The notes under the pieces: generated by a model
Database searches by the model: none
Told to the model about the DNA's origin: nothing
What the model saw: only the letters and a program-made list of their open reading frames with translations
Source: Dunaliella salina
Lineage: Eukaryota > Chlorophyta > Chlorophyceae > Chlamydomonadales > Dunaliellaceae
Assembly (NCBI GenBank): GCA_002284615.2
Contig: MU070152.1
Span: 94,961 to 122,733 of the forward strand
DNA length: 27,773 nucleotides
Direction of reading: 5' to 3'
Shown here: one piece after another, positions 1 to 8,440 of the stretch
Layout: every line of letters begins with the position of its first letter
Position numbering within the stretch: the stretch's first letter is position 1
Program-made: the position numbers and the translations under genes

Positions 1-402
1 GAGTGCGCTCAACCTCCTTTGCAGTATCTGGATGGAGAACCCCTATTTGAGGTTGAAGAGATTAAGGACCATGAGATCATCAAGAAGGGAAGAGGCTGGT
101 CCTATAGCTTCTTCATCAAATAGAAAGGGTACTCCGAAGATAACAACAGTTGGGAACCTGAGCGGAACCTCCTAACGTGTGATGAGATGCTGCGGCAATA
201 CAAGGCCCAGAATGGCTTGCCGTGGCATGCCAAAGACCTTCAGGAATAGGCCTTATTTGAGCGATGCGTTCGCGAGTCCTTCAACGCGTTTGAAGGGCGG
301 GGTGCTCACCTGGTGGTGGTCAGCCGAGGACGGCTGAAGCCAGGTGGGGGGGAGTGTTACGTGGTAATACTCTCAGCGTATAGGCATGTGCATACGGGAT
401 GA
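1..402 (+). pseudogene. C-terminal end of Ty3/gypsy (chromovirus) integrase with chromodomain
   Basis: Frame 1 from the window edge reads the end of an LTR-retrotransposon polyprotein. The chromodomain runs from about residue 16 (FEVEEI) through GYSEDNNSWEPERNL to about residue 68. Chromodomains at the end of chromovirus integrases steer integration towards marked chromatin. The frame is broken by TAG at codon 41, exactly where the family has the conserved Trp of the K-W-K-GY motif (TGG to TAG), and by a second TAG at codon 83. The frame runs on through the polypurine tract into the LTR and stops at 400-402, as is usual for gypsy elements. The upstream integrase core lies outside the window. 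It is a decayed copy, not an expressed gene. Confidence 0.85.
342..354 (+). other. Polypurine tract of the gypsy element
   Basis: The purine run AGGTGGGGGGGAG lies directly before the LTR start TGTTACG. This is the expected position of the plus-strand primer site of a Ty3/gypsy element. Confidence 0.8.
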
Positions 403-528
403 GATCAGGAGCCGGATATACCGGGTTCAACTCCCGGAGGACGAGCACAATATATTATAGGAAACTCGCCACCCTTCGTCCTGTATTCTGTCTCTCCCGT
501 TAGGCTAGATTCTGCGTACTTTGTAACA
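355..528 (+). mobile_element. 3' LTR of the Ty3/gypsy element (174 bp)
   Basis: The repeat begins TGTTAC right after the polypurine tract and ends GTAACA, a perfect 6-bp terminal inversion of the TG...CA type. An AT-rich block (ATATATTATA) near 449-458 could be a TATA element. The 5' partner lies outside the window, so the right edge rests on the terminal inversion alone. At 174 bp this is short for an autonomous gypsy element. It contains a tRNA T-arm-like hairpin (separate entry). Confidence 0.7.
421..437 (+). other. tRNA T-arm / Pol III B-box-like hairpin inside the LTR
   Basis: A perfect 5-bp stem (CCGGG/CCCGG) closes a 7-nt loop TTCAACT, the geometry of a tRNA T-arm. It contains GGTTCAACTCC, which fits the B-box consensus GGTTCRANYCC. 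No matching acceptor, D or anticodon arms were found around it, so it is not a tRNA gene. Confidence 0.6.
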
Positions 529-1630
529 GTGGTGAGGAGCATGACTTGCTGCTTGTGTGCAGCTTTTTCAATTGGAATTTTCGCGTCTGCTCTGTTCAGC
601 TCTGCTACATTTGTTGGGAACATGGACAAGATGCTCTCCCCTTGTGTTGGCCCTGCTGAAAATGGTCTTTGTATTCCACACAGGTGACGGGAGGAAGAAG
701 ACTGGGAACATAATTCCAAAGAGGCCACCTGCGCCAAAAGCGGGCAACCACGCCTGGCTGGCGAAGCCCTGAGGCAAGTATTCTTCTACCACTTACAACT
801 CCTTAGAAGTTGCAACGTGCATGTGAAAAGCTTCTGCCATAAGAAAATAAGAGAGATAGCATGCTTGCCACTTGGCTGTGTCATGTAAAGCCTAAATAAA
901 AGTTTACGTTCCCCACTTTCTTGACCTTCATAGGAATGGGAGAGAGGCAGGCGCTCGCGCAGCAGCTNGAGCACAAGCACAGGGATGTGAGGTCTGCGTT
1001 TTTGTGGCAATTGATGATGGGCTGTATGACATTGGAATGAATCAAAGCGGCAAGTTGGTTTCTCATTGGCTTCTTTCCTCAGGAGTTTTCAACTGGCTCC
1101 ACTTTCAGATGCCGAATTGCTCGCGCCGCATCTGTGAGGAACAATGATGTTGAATATTTGCAGCAACAGCANTGGCAGAGGAGCTCCATGCATTGACTTT
1201 CTTTTCATGTTTGGGCATCCCATTTTTTGTGCAACTTGTTTTTCTGGCATCATCAGTACAGGAGCAGCTGCGCATGCATCATGCATGCATTAGAACAGCA
1301 GTACTTTCAGGAATGTTTTTGTGATTGCATGTGCTACAGTTGAACATGCAGGATATATGCGCAACTTGCGAGCTGTTCGGCTTATTGAATGGCAACAGTG
1401 TGATCGCGTGTAGCTGAGCTAGTGTCCTCTGGGGATTTGCCCTTTTTCTGGCCTGTTATGGCAAAAATCTTTTCTTGCTTTTGTGGTTGAGGTGTAAAGG
1501 ATGCTTGCATGAGGGCTTGTTGGGCATCCATGCTTGCAAGAGGACGCAGGCATTCACACCCTCACATGGGCACAATAGCTGATGTATGCTAGTGTGGTGG
1601 ACAAGAGGTAAGTTCTGAGGAGGGTCAGCG
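529..1630. other. No recognisable gene
   Basis: Only short overlapping reading frames without recognisable domains are present. Single unresolved bases lie at 968 and 1172. A GCATGCATCATGCATGC-type run is present near 1270-1290. Confidence 0.6.
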
Positions 1631-1900
1631 GAGTATCCGTGAGGGACCTTCCCCGCGGAGGCTCCGTGCAGAAGGGATCATCTTGCGGAGTCCGCAGACC
1701 CTCCGCGGAGGGTCCGTGAGGAGGCTCCTTGAGAAAGGATAATTTTTTGAGTATCCGTGAGGGACCTTCCCCGCGGAGGCTCCGTGCGGAAGGGATCATC
1801 CTGCGGAGTCCGCGACCCCTCCGCGGAGGGTCCGCAAGTGTGCATCCTGAGGAAGGGGGAGGCACTGTCTTGCGGACCCTCCGTAGAGGGGTCGCTGGTG
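1631..1900. repeat. GC-rich minisatellite, 118-bp period
   Basis: The unit starting GAGTATCCGTGAGGGACC at 1631 recurs at 1749 with few changes, followed by a partial third unit. Each unit holds the 14-bp palindrome CCCTCCGCGGAGGG and a related CCCCGCGGAGG block. The period is not a multiple of three, so the open minus-strand frames crossing it (Arg/Gly/Pro-rich) are probably incidental. Confidence 0.8.
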
Positions 1901-2018
1901 TCCGTGAGGAGGGGGTGCCTCCAGTAGGGTGCATGGGCGTTGTTGGGGCTGGCGCGGAAGGAGTGGTGTGCTGCTGCTGCTGCCTCTCCGCTGGTGAAGC
2001 AAATCAGCATGCGGGGTT

Positions 2019-2256
2019 TGTAGCGTGGACTCATCGCTCATGCAGATATGGTTCAGCCCACGGCTACTAATGCTTGTGGCAATGGGTCTTCCTCGTTACT
2101 CACGCTTGAATATTTAATGAAAAGACAAAGAGTTATCAGGAGACTCAGGAGAAAAGTCCATGAAAAGTCCATGAAAATGATAAGGAAAAACGTCCGTAAA
2201 AGTCTGGTGAAAAGTCCATAGAAGTTCAGAAAATTTCTCAATAGCTGTACTTTGCA
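2019..2256. repeat. LTR copy 1 of the LTR-LTR element
   Basis: 238 bp, TGTAGCG...TTTGCA. It holds the internal reiteration AAAAGTCCATG (twice near 2153-2174) and an AT-rich GAATATTTAATG block. Confidence 0.8.
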
Positions 2257-2272
2257 CTGCTTCGCTACCAAA

Positions 2273-2510
2273 TGTAGCGTGGACTCACCGCTCATGCAGA
2301 TATGGTTCAGCCCACGGCTACTAATGCTTGTGGCAATGGGTCTTCCTCGTTACTCACGCTTGAATATTTATTGAAAAGACAAAGAGTTATCAGGAGACTC
2401 AGGAGAAAAGTCCATGAAAAGTCCATGAAAATGATCAGGAAAAACGTCTGTAAAAGTCTGGTGAAAAGTCCATAGAAGTTCAGAAAATTTCTCAATAGCT
2501 GTACTTTGCA
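2273..2510. repeat. LTR copy 2 of the LTR-LTR element
   Basis: 238 bp, about 98% identical to copy 1; the substitutions seen are T/C, A/T, A/C and C/T. The low divergence implies a fairly recent insertion. Confidence 0.8.
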
Positions 2511-2515
2511 GGGTT

Positions 2516-2939
2516 TGCCCAAGCCATTGGCCCGCATCACCTCAACGTGCTCAATCATGCCCGGCTCACAGAACAAATACCGTGCAACGTCGTAAGGGGT
2601 AGCATCACAAGCCAAAGGAGCAGTGCTCTTGGAGCGAAGATGTCGAACAGAGTACAATCTGGCTCTCTCAAACTGGTCTTGGGATCAGAAAGCATGAAAG
2701 TTGTGGATAGTTACGTCTGCACAAGCTAGAAGCACATTCTGCTGGTCGCAGGGAGAGGGGAAGAGGTCAGTGTGCAGAACAGTAGGTGCGGTTACGCTGT
2801 TACTGTACCGCTTGAGAGCCTCATCGACTCGCGCTCGTTCGCGTTCAGATAAAACGTCAAGAAGCCTCTGTGTCTCCTCATAATGCGCTCTTTTGTACGA
2901 GCGGATACGGGCCTCTACATCAGCCATGACCTGGGCCAT
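2516..2939 (-). pseudogene. Unrecognised reading frame interrupted by the LTR-LTR insertion
   Basis: The minus-strand frame starts MAQVMADVEARIRSYK at 2939. It has a charged, probably helical N-terminus, then a Cys-containing stretch (LLACADVTIHNFHAF), one TGA near 2682, then continues (VRHLRSKSTAPLACD, YDVARYLFCEPGM) to the insertion at 2515. Past the insertion the same frame resumes below 2019 (RMLICFTSGEAAAAA). The composition looks coding rather than random. I do not recognise the family. It could be an exon of a host gene or part of another transposable element. Confidence 0.45.
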
Positions 2940-3640
2940 CTACTGAAATAGGCATAATTCGGCCACAATGCAAAATGCAATTTATTATTATATGCGGACG
3001 GGAATAGCGCCGCGGCCGGACTTCCGTTCCGCATAAGATTTTGTAGACAATCAAACTGGCCTAGTTCGGGCCTACACGTCCAGTCTCGTGGCGGAAGGTG
3101 ACGGTCGGATTCTGTGGCTGTCCGTGCGCATGGAGGGCGGACAAGGGCGGAGTGAGGTCCTTTTCGCTCGAGCTTCTCTTCAAGCAGCATGAATTCATAC
3201 CAGTCCATTCCTATCTCCCAGAGGATGATTCGGCGACCGACGAGGAGCATGGAGCATGGGGTCAAGAATTGTCACAATCACACATAGCGTACACATGACA
3301 TATTATTTAAAACAGTGTTATGTTTATTTTATAGCCGATGGCCGAAAATGAGGGAGTGTGGAGGGGTGTGTGCGTCGGCGGTGAAAGGGATACAGAGGAC
3401 CCAAAAAGAAAAACACTTGAAAACGAGTTTTGGGCCGGCGGGGCCCTTCTATACATTTCTGTCCCATGAAAAGGTTAGATTCCCTCATTTATTTGTAAGC
3501 AAAAGTAGTCAATTCATGAGGTGTCGCAACAGCAATCATCAAGACCTTGATGAAATGGACGTAATTGATTTCCACATAATTGACTTGACGGGGGGACACT
3601 GGCTTGGTGCATCTAACTGAGTTCTTCAATTTGATAAATA
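2940..3640. other. No recognisable gene
   Basis: A GC-rich patch (about 2995-3170) is followed by AT-rich sequence. Short frames are present on both strands, without recognisable domains. Confidence 0.5.
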
Positions 3641-3794
3641 TCCATGATATTAGAGATAAAACAATATGTCTCATTAATTTGGTCCTGTAAGAAATGAACG
3701 CCTCGACCAGGGGTCCCCGAAAGACAGGGGATCGAGGATTCTGCGTGGTCCAGCAGTTGCGCCTCTCTCGGGAGCCTTCAGTGACGGAGGTGAT

Positions 3795-3817
3795 CCCGGG
3801 CTTGATTCAAGCCCGGG
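3795..3817. repeat. 23-nt perfect palindrome
   Basis: Arms CCCGGGCTTGA and TCAAGCCCGGG flank a single central T. It could form a hairpin of 11 bp. It lies just downstream (in LINE sense) of a minus-strand LINE end. Confidence 0.9.
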
Positions 3818-3879
3818 TGGGCGGACCTTTGGAGGTTCAATACGTTGTTCGCAGCAAGGTTTTTCCTTCCGTGATGCTT

Positions 3880-4225
3880 GGGGGCTGGTCCCGCTTGCGT
3901 AGCTTTCCCTTTTCCTTTTCCTTTTCCTTAAGAAATGAAAGACATCCCCAGAACTAGCCTGAGTGTAGTAAAAAGTGCCTGTCTCGTCTTGAAGAACTTT
4001 GTGAGCAGAGGGGAAATCAGGAAACAGATGTCCGTAAGCCTTTCTAAGAGGACACACGGGGCTGCAAGAACACAGGAACACAGCATGTTTTTCATCTTGA
4101 AGTCCTCCTAGGTCACATTTTTCACAAACTGAAGCTCTGTGATCCTGCCAAAGTGATGTCTCATCTCTTAGGGTGTGAGCATGTAATCAAAAGTTCGCGA
4201 TGTTTCTCGGCATAAGCTTGCCCAA
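3880..4225 (-). pseudogene. LINE ORF C-terminus, zinc-knuckle fragment (minus)
   Basis: The minus frame reads LHAHTLRDETS then CEKCDLGGLQDEKHAVFLC, a CX2C...HX4C knuckle also present in the other LINE copies here (CDRC...DEAHVLFKC at 5.3 kb, CDRC...DEEHVLFMC at 19.4 kb). A frame break and an in-frame stop precede the knuckle. After it comes CSPVCPLRKAYGHLF and a purine-rich AAGGAAAAGG tail on the LINE strand. It is a 5'-truncated dead copy. Confidence 0.7.
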
Positions 4226-4264
4226 AGCAATGAATGCCTTCAGCGCTGACATTCTGCTGGAAGA

Positions 4265-4530
4265 TTGTGCTGTTTTTTTAAGTATTTGCGGAAGAGGCAC
4301 AGGAGTGTGTGGCCGTCTCAGGATCAGGCTGAACATGGTGCTCATCTTAACAAGTTAGCCAAGTACCACAACTGGATAGCACTTCCCTTTTGGCATAATT
4401 CTGCTTTTGGTAAATCTCTCCATACTCCTAGGTATCTTTATCTGGACTTGGGTAGGCATGTGCAATGGTTACAATTGTTACAATGTTTAGGGACCTTCAG
4501 CCAGAGCGTTTGGCCGATCAGTCTGTAACT
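4265..4530 (+). pseudogene. LINE C-terminal fragment (plus)
   Basis: The plus frame contains NKLAKYHNWIALPF and LHTPRYLYLDLGRHV, which align with [13 protein letters not shown] and [15 protein letters not shown] of the LINE copy at 19.2-19.3 kb. It lies head to head with the minus fragment at 3.9-4.2 kb, so it is a separate insertion. Confidence 0.6.
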
Positions 4531-4628
4531 GCTTTACGCCAGTCAAAAATAAATTTATAAGCTCAGAAATGTAATGGAAAAGCTTGTTGTTCTTCTGGCA
4601 AAGAAAATCAAAGACCAAGGGCGCGGTG

Positions 4629-4768
4629 TGTAACGATACCAGGCTTTCCTAGATCAGATCACCAACCACCAACTACCATCCAGGCTTAGGCTTCGGGTAA
4701 GACTGGGCTGGCCAGTTATTAAAAGGATCGTTCCCTTCCTTACCCAGCATTTTCTGCATCTTCTTAAG
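4629..4768 (+). repeat. 5' LTR of the TRIM-like element
   Basis: 140 bp starting TGTAACGATACCAGG. The last three bases have drifted (AAG instead of ACA). Confidence 0.85.
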
Positions 4769-4769
4769 T

Positions 4770-4781
4770 TGGTATCAAAGC
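4770..4781 (+). other. Primer-binding site, initiator-Met tRNA type
   Basis: TGGTATCAAAGC starts one base after the LTR and matches the common plant/algal primer site TGGTATCAGAGC at 11 of 12 positions. Confidence 0.8.
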
Positions 4782-4792
4782 CAAGGGGGGCT

Positions 4793-4978
4793 ATGGCACC
4801 CCCAAAGGATCCAGGGAAGGGTCCCACCCATGGCCAACCCTCCCGCGCATCAGAGCGTTTAGCTAGGGCGCAGCAGGCTCAGGCCCCTGCTGCACAGGCA
4901 CAGACTCAGGCTCAGTCAGGGGGAAATCAGCAACTGGCTCAGGCCCCGGCTGCTTTGTTCAGGCTCTCAGGAAATTAA
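4793..4978 (+). CDS. Short gag-like remnant ORF in the TRIM
   Basis: It starts at the first ATG after the primer site (MAPPKDPGKGPTHG) and ends at TAA after 61 codons. It is rich in Gln, Ala and Pro (AQAPAAQAQTQAQS), as in the disordered N-termini of gypsy Gag proteins. There is no capsid or zinc knuckle. It is probably the preserved start of a parental gag, not a functional protein. Confidence 0.5.
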   Translation: MAPPKDPGKGPTHGQPSRASERLARAQQAQAPAAQAQTQAQSGGNQQLAQAPAALFRLSGN

Positions 4979-5043
4979 GCGGTTGTTGGTTGGTTAGGCA
5001 TTTTGCAAATTTCCTCCTTTTATGGCCGGGACGTCCATAAACA

Positions 5044-5055
5044 GGCAGGGGGGAA
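5044..5055 (+). other. Polypurine tract of the TRIM
   Basis: GGCAGGGGGGAA lies directly before the 3' LTR start. Confidence 0.75.
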
Positions 5056-5195
5056 TGTAACGATACCAGGCTTTCCTATATCAGATCACCAACCACCAAC
5101 TACCATCCAGGCTTAGGCTTCGGGTAAGACTGGGCTGGCCAGTTATTAGAAGGATCGTTCCCTTCCTTACCCAGCATTTTCTGCGTATTCTTACA
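5056..5195 (+). repeat. 3' LTR of the TRIM-like element
   Basis: 140 bp with intact TGTAA...TTACA ends. Confidence 0.88.
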
Positions 5196-5199
5196 CAGT

Positions 5200-6020
5200 G
5201 ACATGTTGCACGCAAGGTTCAATTTCAGAGACACCGGCTCACCGTTGAAACAGCTCAAAATACTTCCGCATAACTTGGCACACCTCAGGACACAGGCACT
5301 TAAAGAGGACATGGGCCTCATCTTGATCCTCCTGCAGGTTGCACCTATCACAAATGGCAAACTCCTCACCCTGGAACCAAATAGCTCTACCAACACGCAG
5401 GTTGTGAGCACGCAGTCTGAATCGACGAACATTACGCAGGATATGGCCAGAGAGATTAAGAGATGAGTGACGAGGAGATCGCACTGGGGCACGCAGGTTA
5501 GAATGAAAAGGAACACCAAAACAAGACTAATAGGGGGACACAGAGTTTTGAGGCACGCTCATCGCATCAGTAGCAGCAGTGTTCCAGACGACCCGCGGTC
5601 TCAGTCTCAGATCATCAGCAAACTCCTGAATCTTGATCGGTGCAACCCTCTGTACCGCCTGCACATACTCATCACACTTCCGCAACCTTGAAATCCATCC
5701 AGCATCTGGGCAGTCCAACATCCAGCAGCCCTGGAGTGCATATTGCAATCAGCCTGATATACCTTCTTAATGGTTGTGCTGTTGCAGTCCAGCATACTGT
5801 TGTACAGCTGGATCACAGATCTGAACCAAAAGAACCATAAGGGCTCATGGCCACACTCTGGCAGCACTGTCCAGTTAGAAGTGGTACGCTTCACACCTAG
5901 AGTGCGCTTTAAGAAGCCCAAGTGCCTGACCTGCAGTTCGATCTTAAATTCTGTCCCTTGTTTCACGAAGGCTGTACCCCTTACTTGACTACCGTACATA
6001 GCTGCCGGAATCAAGGTGAG
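5200..6020 (-). pseudogene. LINE ORF C-terminal third (minus)
   Basis: Read on the minus strand: AAMYGSQVRGTAFVKQ, LGFLKRTLGVKRTTSNW, CWTAQMLDGFQGCGS, a frameshift near 5.62 kb, a further shift, FRLRAHNLRVGRAIWFQ, then the knuckle CDRCNLQEDQDEAHVLFKC with a CLCPEVC extension. It aligns along its length with the plus copy at 18.85-19.5 kb ([27 protein letters not shown]). The RT core is missing, so it is 5' truncated. The TRIM inserted close to its 3' end. Confidence 0.8.
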
Positions 6021-6400
6021 CATGTGCAGGAAAATGTTGCTTGCTTCAAATTGCATGCTCACAACCTCAGAGTTGAAACTTTGCACTGGCAAGGATATGT
6101 ACCTCATTGTGATCTGTGTGAATCTGGACAATTGCACGACCAGAGACATGTCATCTTTCTTTGCCCTTGCCCTTCCTTATGTTGCCTTCAACAAACAGCA
6201 TTCCTAGGCAGATGTTGGAAAATACTGGCCATTTCTTTTTATCTCATGCTCAATCTCAGGATATTTCCTGTTTCTTTCAGAGCCAAGAAACTCAAACTCA
6301 TCGATTTATCTCTGAGCTCATGGATTTTTTTCAACACACCGAGCCAAATCCCCCCTGGGTGCTGGTCCGTGATGCAATGTAATGTGCTTGCTCTCTTCTT
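6021..6400 (+). pseudogene. LINE ORF 3' end (plus), abutting the minus copy
   Basis: The plus frame reads FKLHAHNLRVETLHW, knuckle CDLCESGQLHDQRHVIFLC, a frameshift near 6.19 kb, then the tail QSQDISCFFQSQE...FISELMDFF. The same tail pattern recurs at 11.38-11.64 kb. The knuckle region differs clearly in sequence from that of the adjoining minus copy, so this is an independent insertion. Confidence 0.75.
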
Positions 6401-6539
6401 GTGGTAAATTATGAATGTAGCCTGGAAGCTCCACCACTGATTAAATTGCAATGTTGATTTTAAGGATTTCTTCAAATGTTTCGTCCGCTGATTAAATTAT
6501 TCAAGGCAAGTAAATGGCACATCGTTGCATATGCCTCAA

Positions 6540-6622
6540 ACAGGCATCTGAGCGGGATCGAGCCCCCAACCTCCAGGATCTAACCGGTAGGATCAGGCGA
6601 TTTGACTACGCCGGTGCTCCGT
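6540..6622 (-). repeat. tRNA-like sequence, SINE head or tRNA pseudogene
   Basis: On the minus strand an A-box-like CGGCGTAGTC (D-stem GGCG...CGCC around a 9-nt loop) is followed about 48 nt later by B-box-like GGCTCGATCCC (6554-6564). The anticodon arm does not form a proper 5-bp stem and 7-nt loop, and the acceptor strands do not pair. That points to a decayed tRNA or the head of a tRNA-derived SINE. Confidence 0.5.
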
Positions 6623-7043
6623 AAATCATTCAAGACTACACAGCCACTGGGCAAGAGCAAGTATGTATCAAGGAAAGACCCAACAATTAGCGTTGGAAGT
6701 TCAAACTGTATAAACAACTAGAAGTAGGAAATACAGAAATAAACTCCTAAATAAATTGACATCCATCATTAGCACCAAGCAATAAACTCCATCATTGCCT
6801 ACAAAAGCACTGAAGCAAACACCCTCCCAGTTTACCGTCGTATCAACAACACACACGTGAGTGGCCTTACCAACACAAGCGTAAGTGGGGAATAGCCCCC
6901 CCACACCCAGGATTTTCCAACCAACAAGCCCCCAACCCAACTTTATCCCCTCCACTCAAGCAGTGCCACCGCCACAGGCTCGCTCCACATCTTACTACAC
7001 CCATGAACACACCGGACGCCGCCTCAGACGTATAGCCAATCAT
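6623..7043. other. Gene-free stretch before the retroelement ORF
   Basis: No recognisable gene. The segment GAAAGACCCAACAATTAGCG near 6673-6692 resembles part of a short repeat found again at 18.72 kb. The rest may be the 5' leader of the element starting at 7.1 kb. Confidence 0.4.
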
Positions 7044-7082
7044 CCTACACGTGTAGGATACTGATGGGTGTACACCCATCAG
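7044..7082. repeat. Two adjacent perfect palindromes
   Basis: CCTACACGTGTAGG (7044-7057) is followed after 3 bp by a 22-bp perfect palindrome (7061-7082) with arm CTGATGGGTGT. They end 31 bp before the first ATG of the retroelement frame. They could be hairpins in the leader RNA or DNA sites for a dimeric protein. Confidence 0.9.
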
Positions 7083-7113
7083 TTGTCCTGGAACACAACA
7101 ACTCGTTAATGTC

Positions 7114-8396
7114 ATGGAAGTACAATCACTGGAGGAGCCACTCAGCAAAAGAACTCGCTCCAATTCTACACTAAGCATCACTCCCACTCAAGCACTTCAC
7201 CCCTCTGCAGACGTACCCACTGCAAGCCTGGATACTCTGGCTCTTGCCGCAAAAGGTACAACTACAGAAGGGCCCCCAAGCAAACGTTCACGGTCAGCAA
7301 TAAGAAATGACCCCTCTTCCATATCCCAATTCAGCCAGGCTAGCCCAAATAATAGATGCGCGCATGCTTGTCTGAGCACTGCTCACCATATCACTACACA
7401 ACTTAACTCCCCTAGCACAAACCACCAACATAAGACAGATGATTGTCTCGACCCTCAGTCACGAACTCAAACTCCGAACATCCTAGATACTCAAAGAAAC
7501 AGACCCAGAAAGAAGAGGCAACAATTGCTCCACACAGACAGAGAGATCATTTCCCCAGCTATCCACTCTCTAAGCTTGCTTTCCCAAGGCCCAAAAGTCT
7601 GGAACTATAGGAGAAACACAGCTGAGAAACTTGCTAAAGAGACAACTGCTAGCCATGCTATCAGTTCTATTTTCTACCATTTTTTAGGTATTACTTACAT
7701 AGATGACTGGAGAATTTTTGCGGAGAACAAGAAAGAACAACCAAGCTCCCCCGACCACCTCCAAGTGCAATACCACACCCATTACGCACCTATGATCATT
7801 GAAAGATTGGCCTTGCCACTATTCAAGCAAGCTAACCTTGTGCCTGAAGATGTTTCACCTGCTGCTCGCACTGATATTGAGTATGCCTGCTGCCAAACAT
7901 GCAATTACTACAAAAGTTATGAAACCGGAACCTTGGAGCATCCATTTCCTGATATGTATGTCTGTGATGTGTGCCACCGGACGTACCATGTTGGGAATGC
8001 ACGAAGGAACTTGGATGCTACTCGGATGAGCAAAGACAAGAAATTGCAACAGCTTACACATGGGCGTGTCCCGCCTGGGCAAGCCTAAATGATGCCCAAA
8101 AAATTGAAAGAGAGCGGCAGACTAAACAAGAATTCAGGAGGGTCACATGGAAGCCCTCCTGGGAACCAGAAGATCCACAGGAGACATGGCCTAAATTCAA
8201 GAAGTGTTTGCTTAAGTTTGAAGCACAACAGAGCAAGCCTAACCTGTCAACACCCACTGCAGATTCCCTCTCAAATCTTGAAAGACAGGGCTTTGAAAAA
8301 CCTAATGAAACCAATGTATGGCAGCAGAAAATGGGCACAGAATTGCGCAACAAAATCACATTTGACACAAACCCCACTATCCACAAGCAGACATAA
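7114..8396 (+). pseudogene. Retroelement ORF, N-terminal part with PHD-like zinc finger
   Basis: The first frame (7114-8088) starts MEVQSLEEPLSKRTRS. It has a basic, Ser/Thr-rich N-terminus with NLS-like clusters (SKRTRS, SKRSRS, RPRKKRQ), then a domain around WNYRRNTAEKLAKETTA, then CQTC...CDVCHRTYH. The finger continues in frame 3 (to 8396): WEC, CYSDEQRQEI, WACPAW. Together this fits a PHD pattern C-C-C-C-H-C-W-C, split by a 2-nt insertion after the His codon and with the last Cys changed to Trp. PHD fingers bind histone tails. The frame then carries a charged segment (FRRVTWKPSWEPEDPQ). No reverse transcriptase motif is present. Confidence 0.7.
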
Positions 8397-8440
8397 AACC
8401 TACAGGCTCATGCAAATATTGGCTGCGCGAGGCTGACCTC

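Larger units (their letters stand above)
2014..2515. mobile_element. LTR-LTR element with a 16-bp internal region and 5-bp target duplication
   Basis: Two direct copies of a 238-bp sequence (2019-2256 and 2273-2510) differ at about 4 positions. Both start TGTAGCG and end TTTGCA, that is TG...CA. The 5 bp before the first copy and after the second copy are identical (GGGTT at 2014-2018 and 2511-2515), which marks insertion as one unit by an integrase. The spacer 2257-2272 is 16 bp and holds neither a tRNA-primer site nor a polypurine tract. It cannot be autonomous. Removing it plus one target copy fuses the flanking minus-strand frame without a shift. Confidence 0.8.
4629..5195 (+). mobile_element. 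Complete TRIM-like miniature LTR retrotransposon (567 bp)
   Basis: Two 140-bp LTRs (4629-4768 and 5056-5195) flank a 287-bp interior. The order is LTR, primer-binding site, short gag-like frame, polypurine tract, LTR. LTR ends are TGTAA and TTACA (TTAAG in the decayed left copy). The flanking 5-mers CGGTG (4624-4628) and CAGTG (5196-5200) form a near-perfect target duplication. The LTRs differ at about 6 of 140 positions. It encodes no reverse transcriptase or integrase, so mobilisation must have been in trans by an LTR element. The orientation follows from primer site and polypurine tract. Confidence 0.88.

Noticed and set aside
1..402. TAG reassigned as a sense codon
   Set aside because: Cyclase and other frames give no support, and other stops (TAA, TGA) also break the elements here; decay explains it.
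405..737. 110-codon minus frame containing PPGVEPGISGS
   Set aside because: That peptide is the typical product of translating tRNA-like DNA; the frame crosses the LTR and its flank.
1554..2034. Arg/Gly/Pro-rich frames over the GC-rich minisatellite
   Set aside because: The 118-bp unit shifts frame at each repeat, and similar open frames occur on both strands.
5200..6400. A single LINE insertion with a 5' inversion (twin priming)
   Set aside because: The two halves overlap in the knuckle region and differ strongly there, so they come from different copies.
6540..6622. Functional tRNA gene
   Set aside because: No proper anticodon arm and no pairing acceptor strands.
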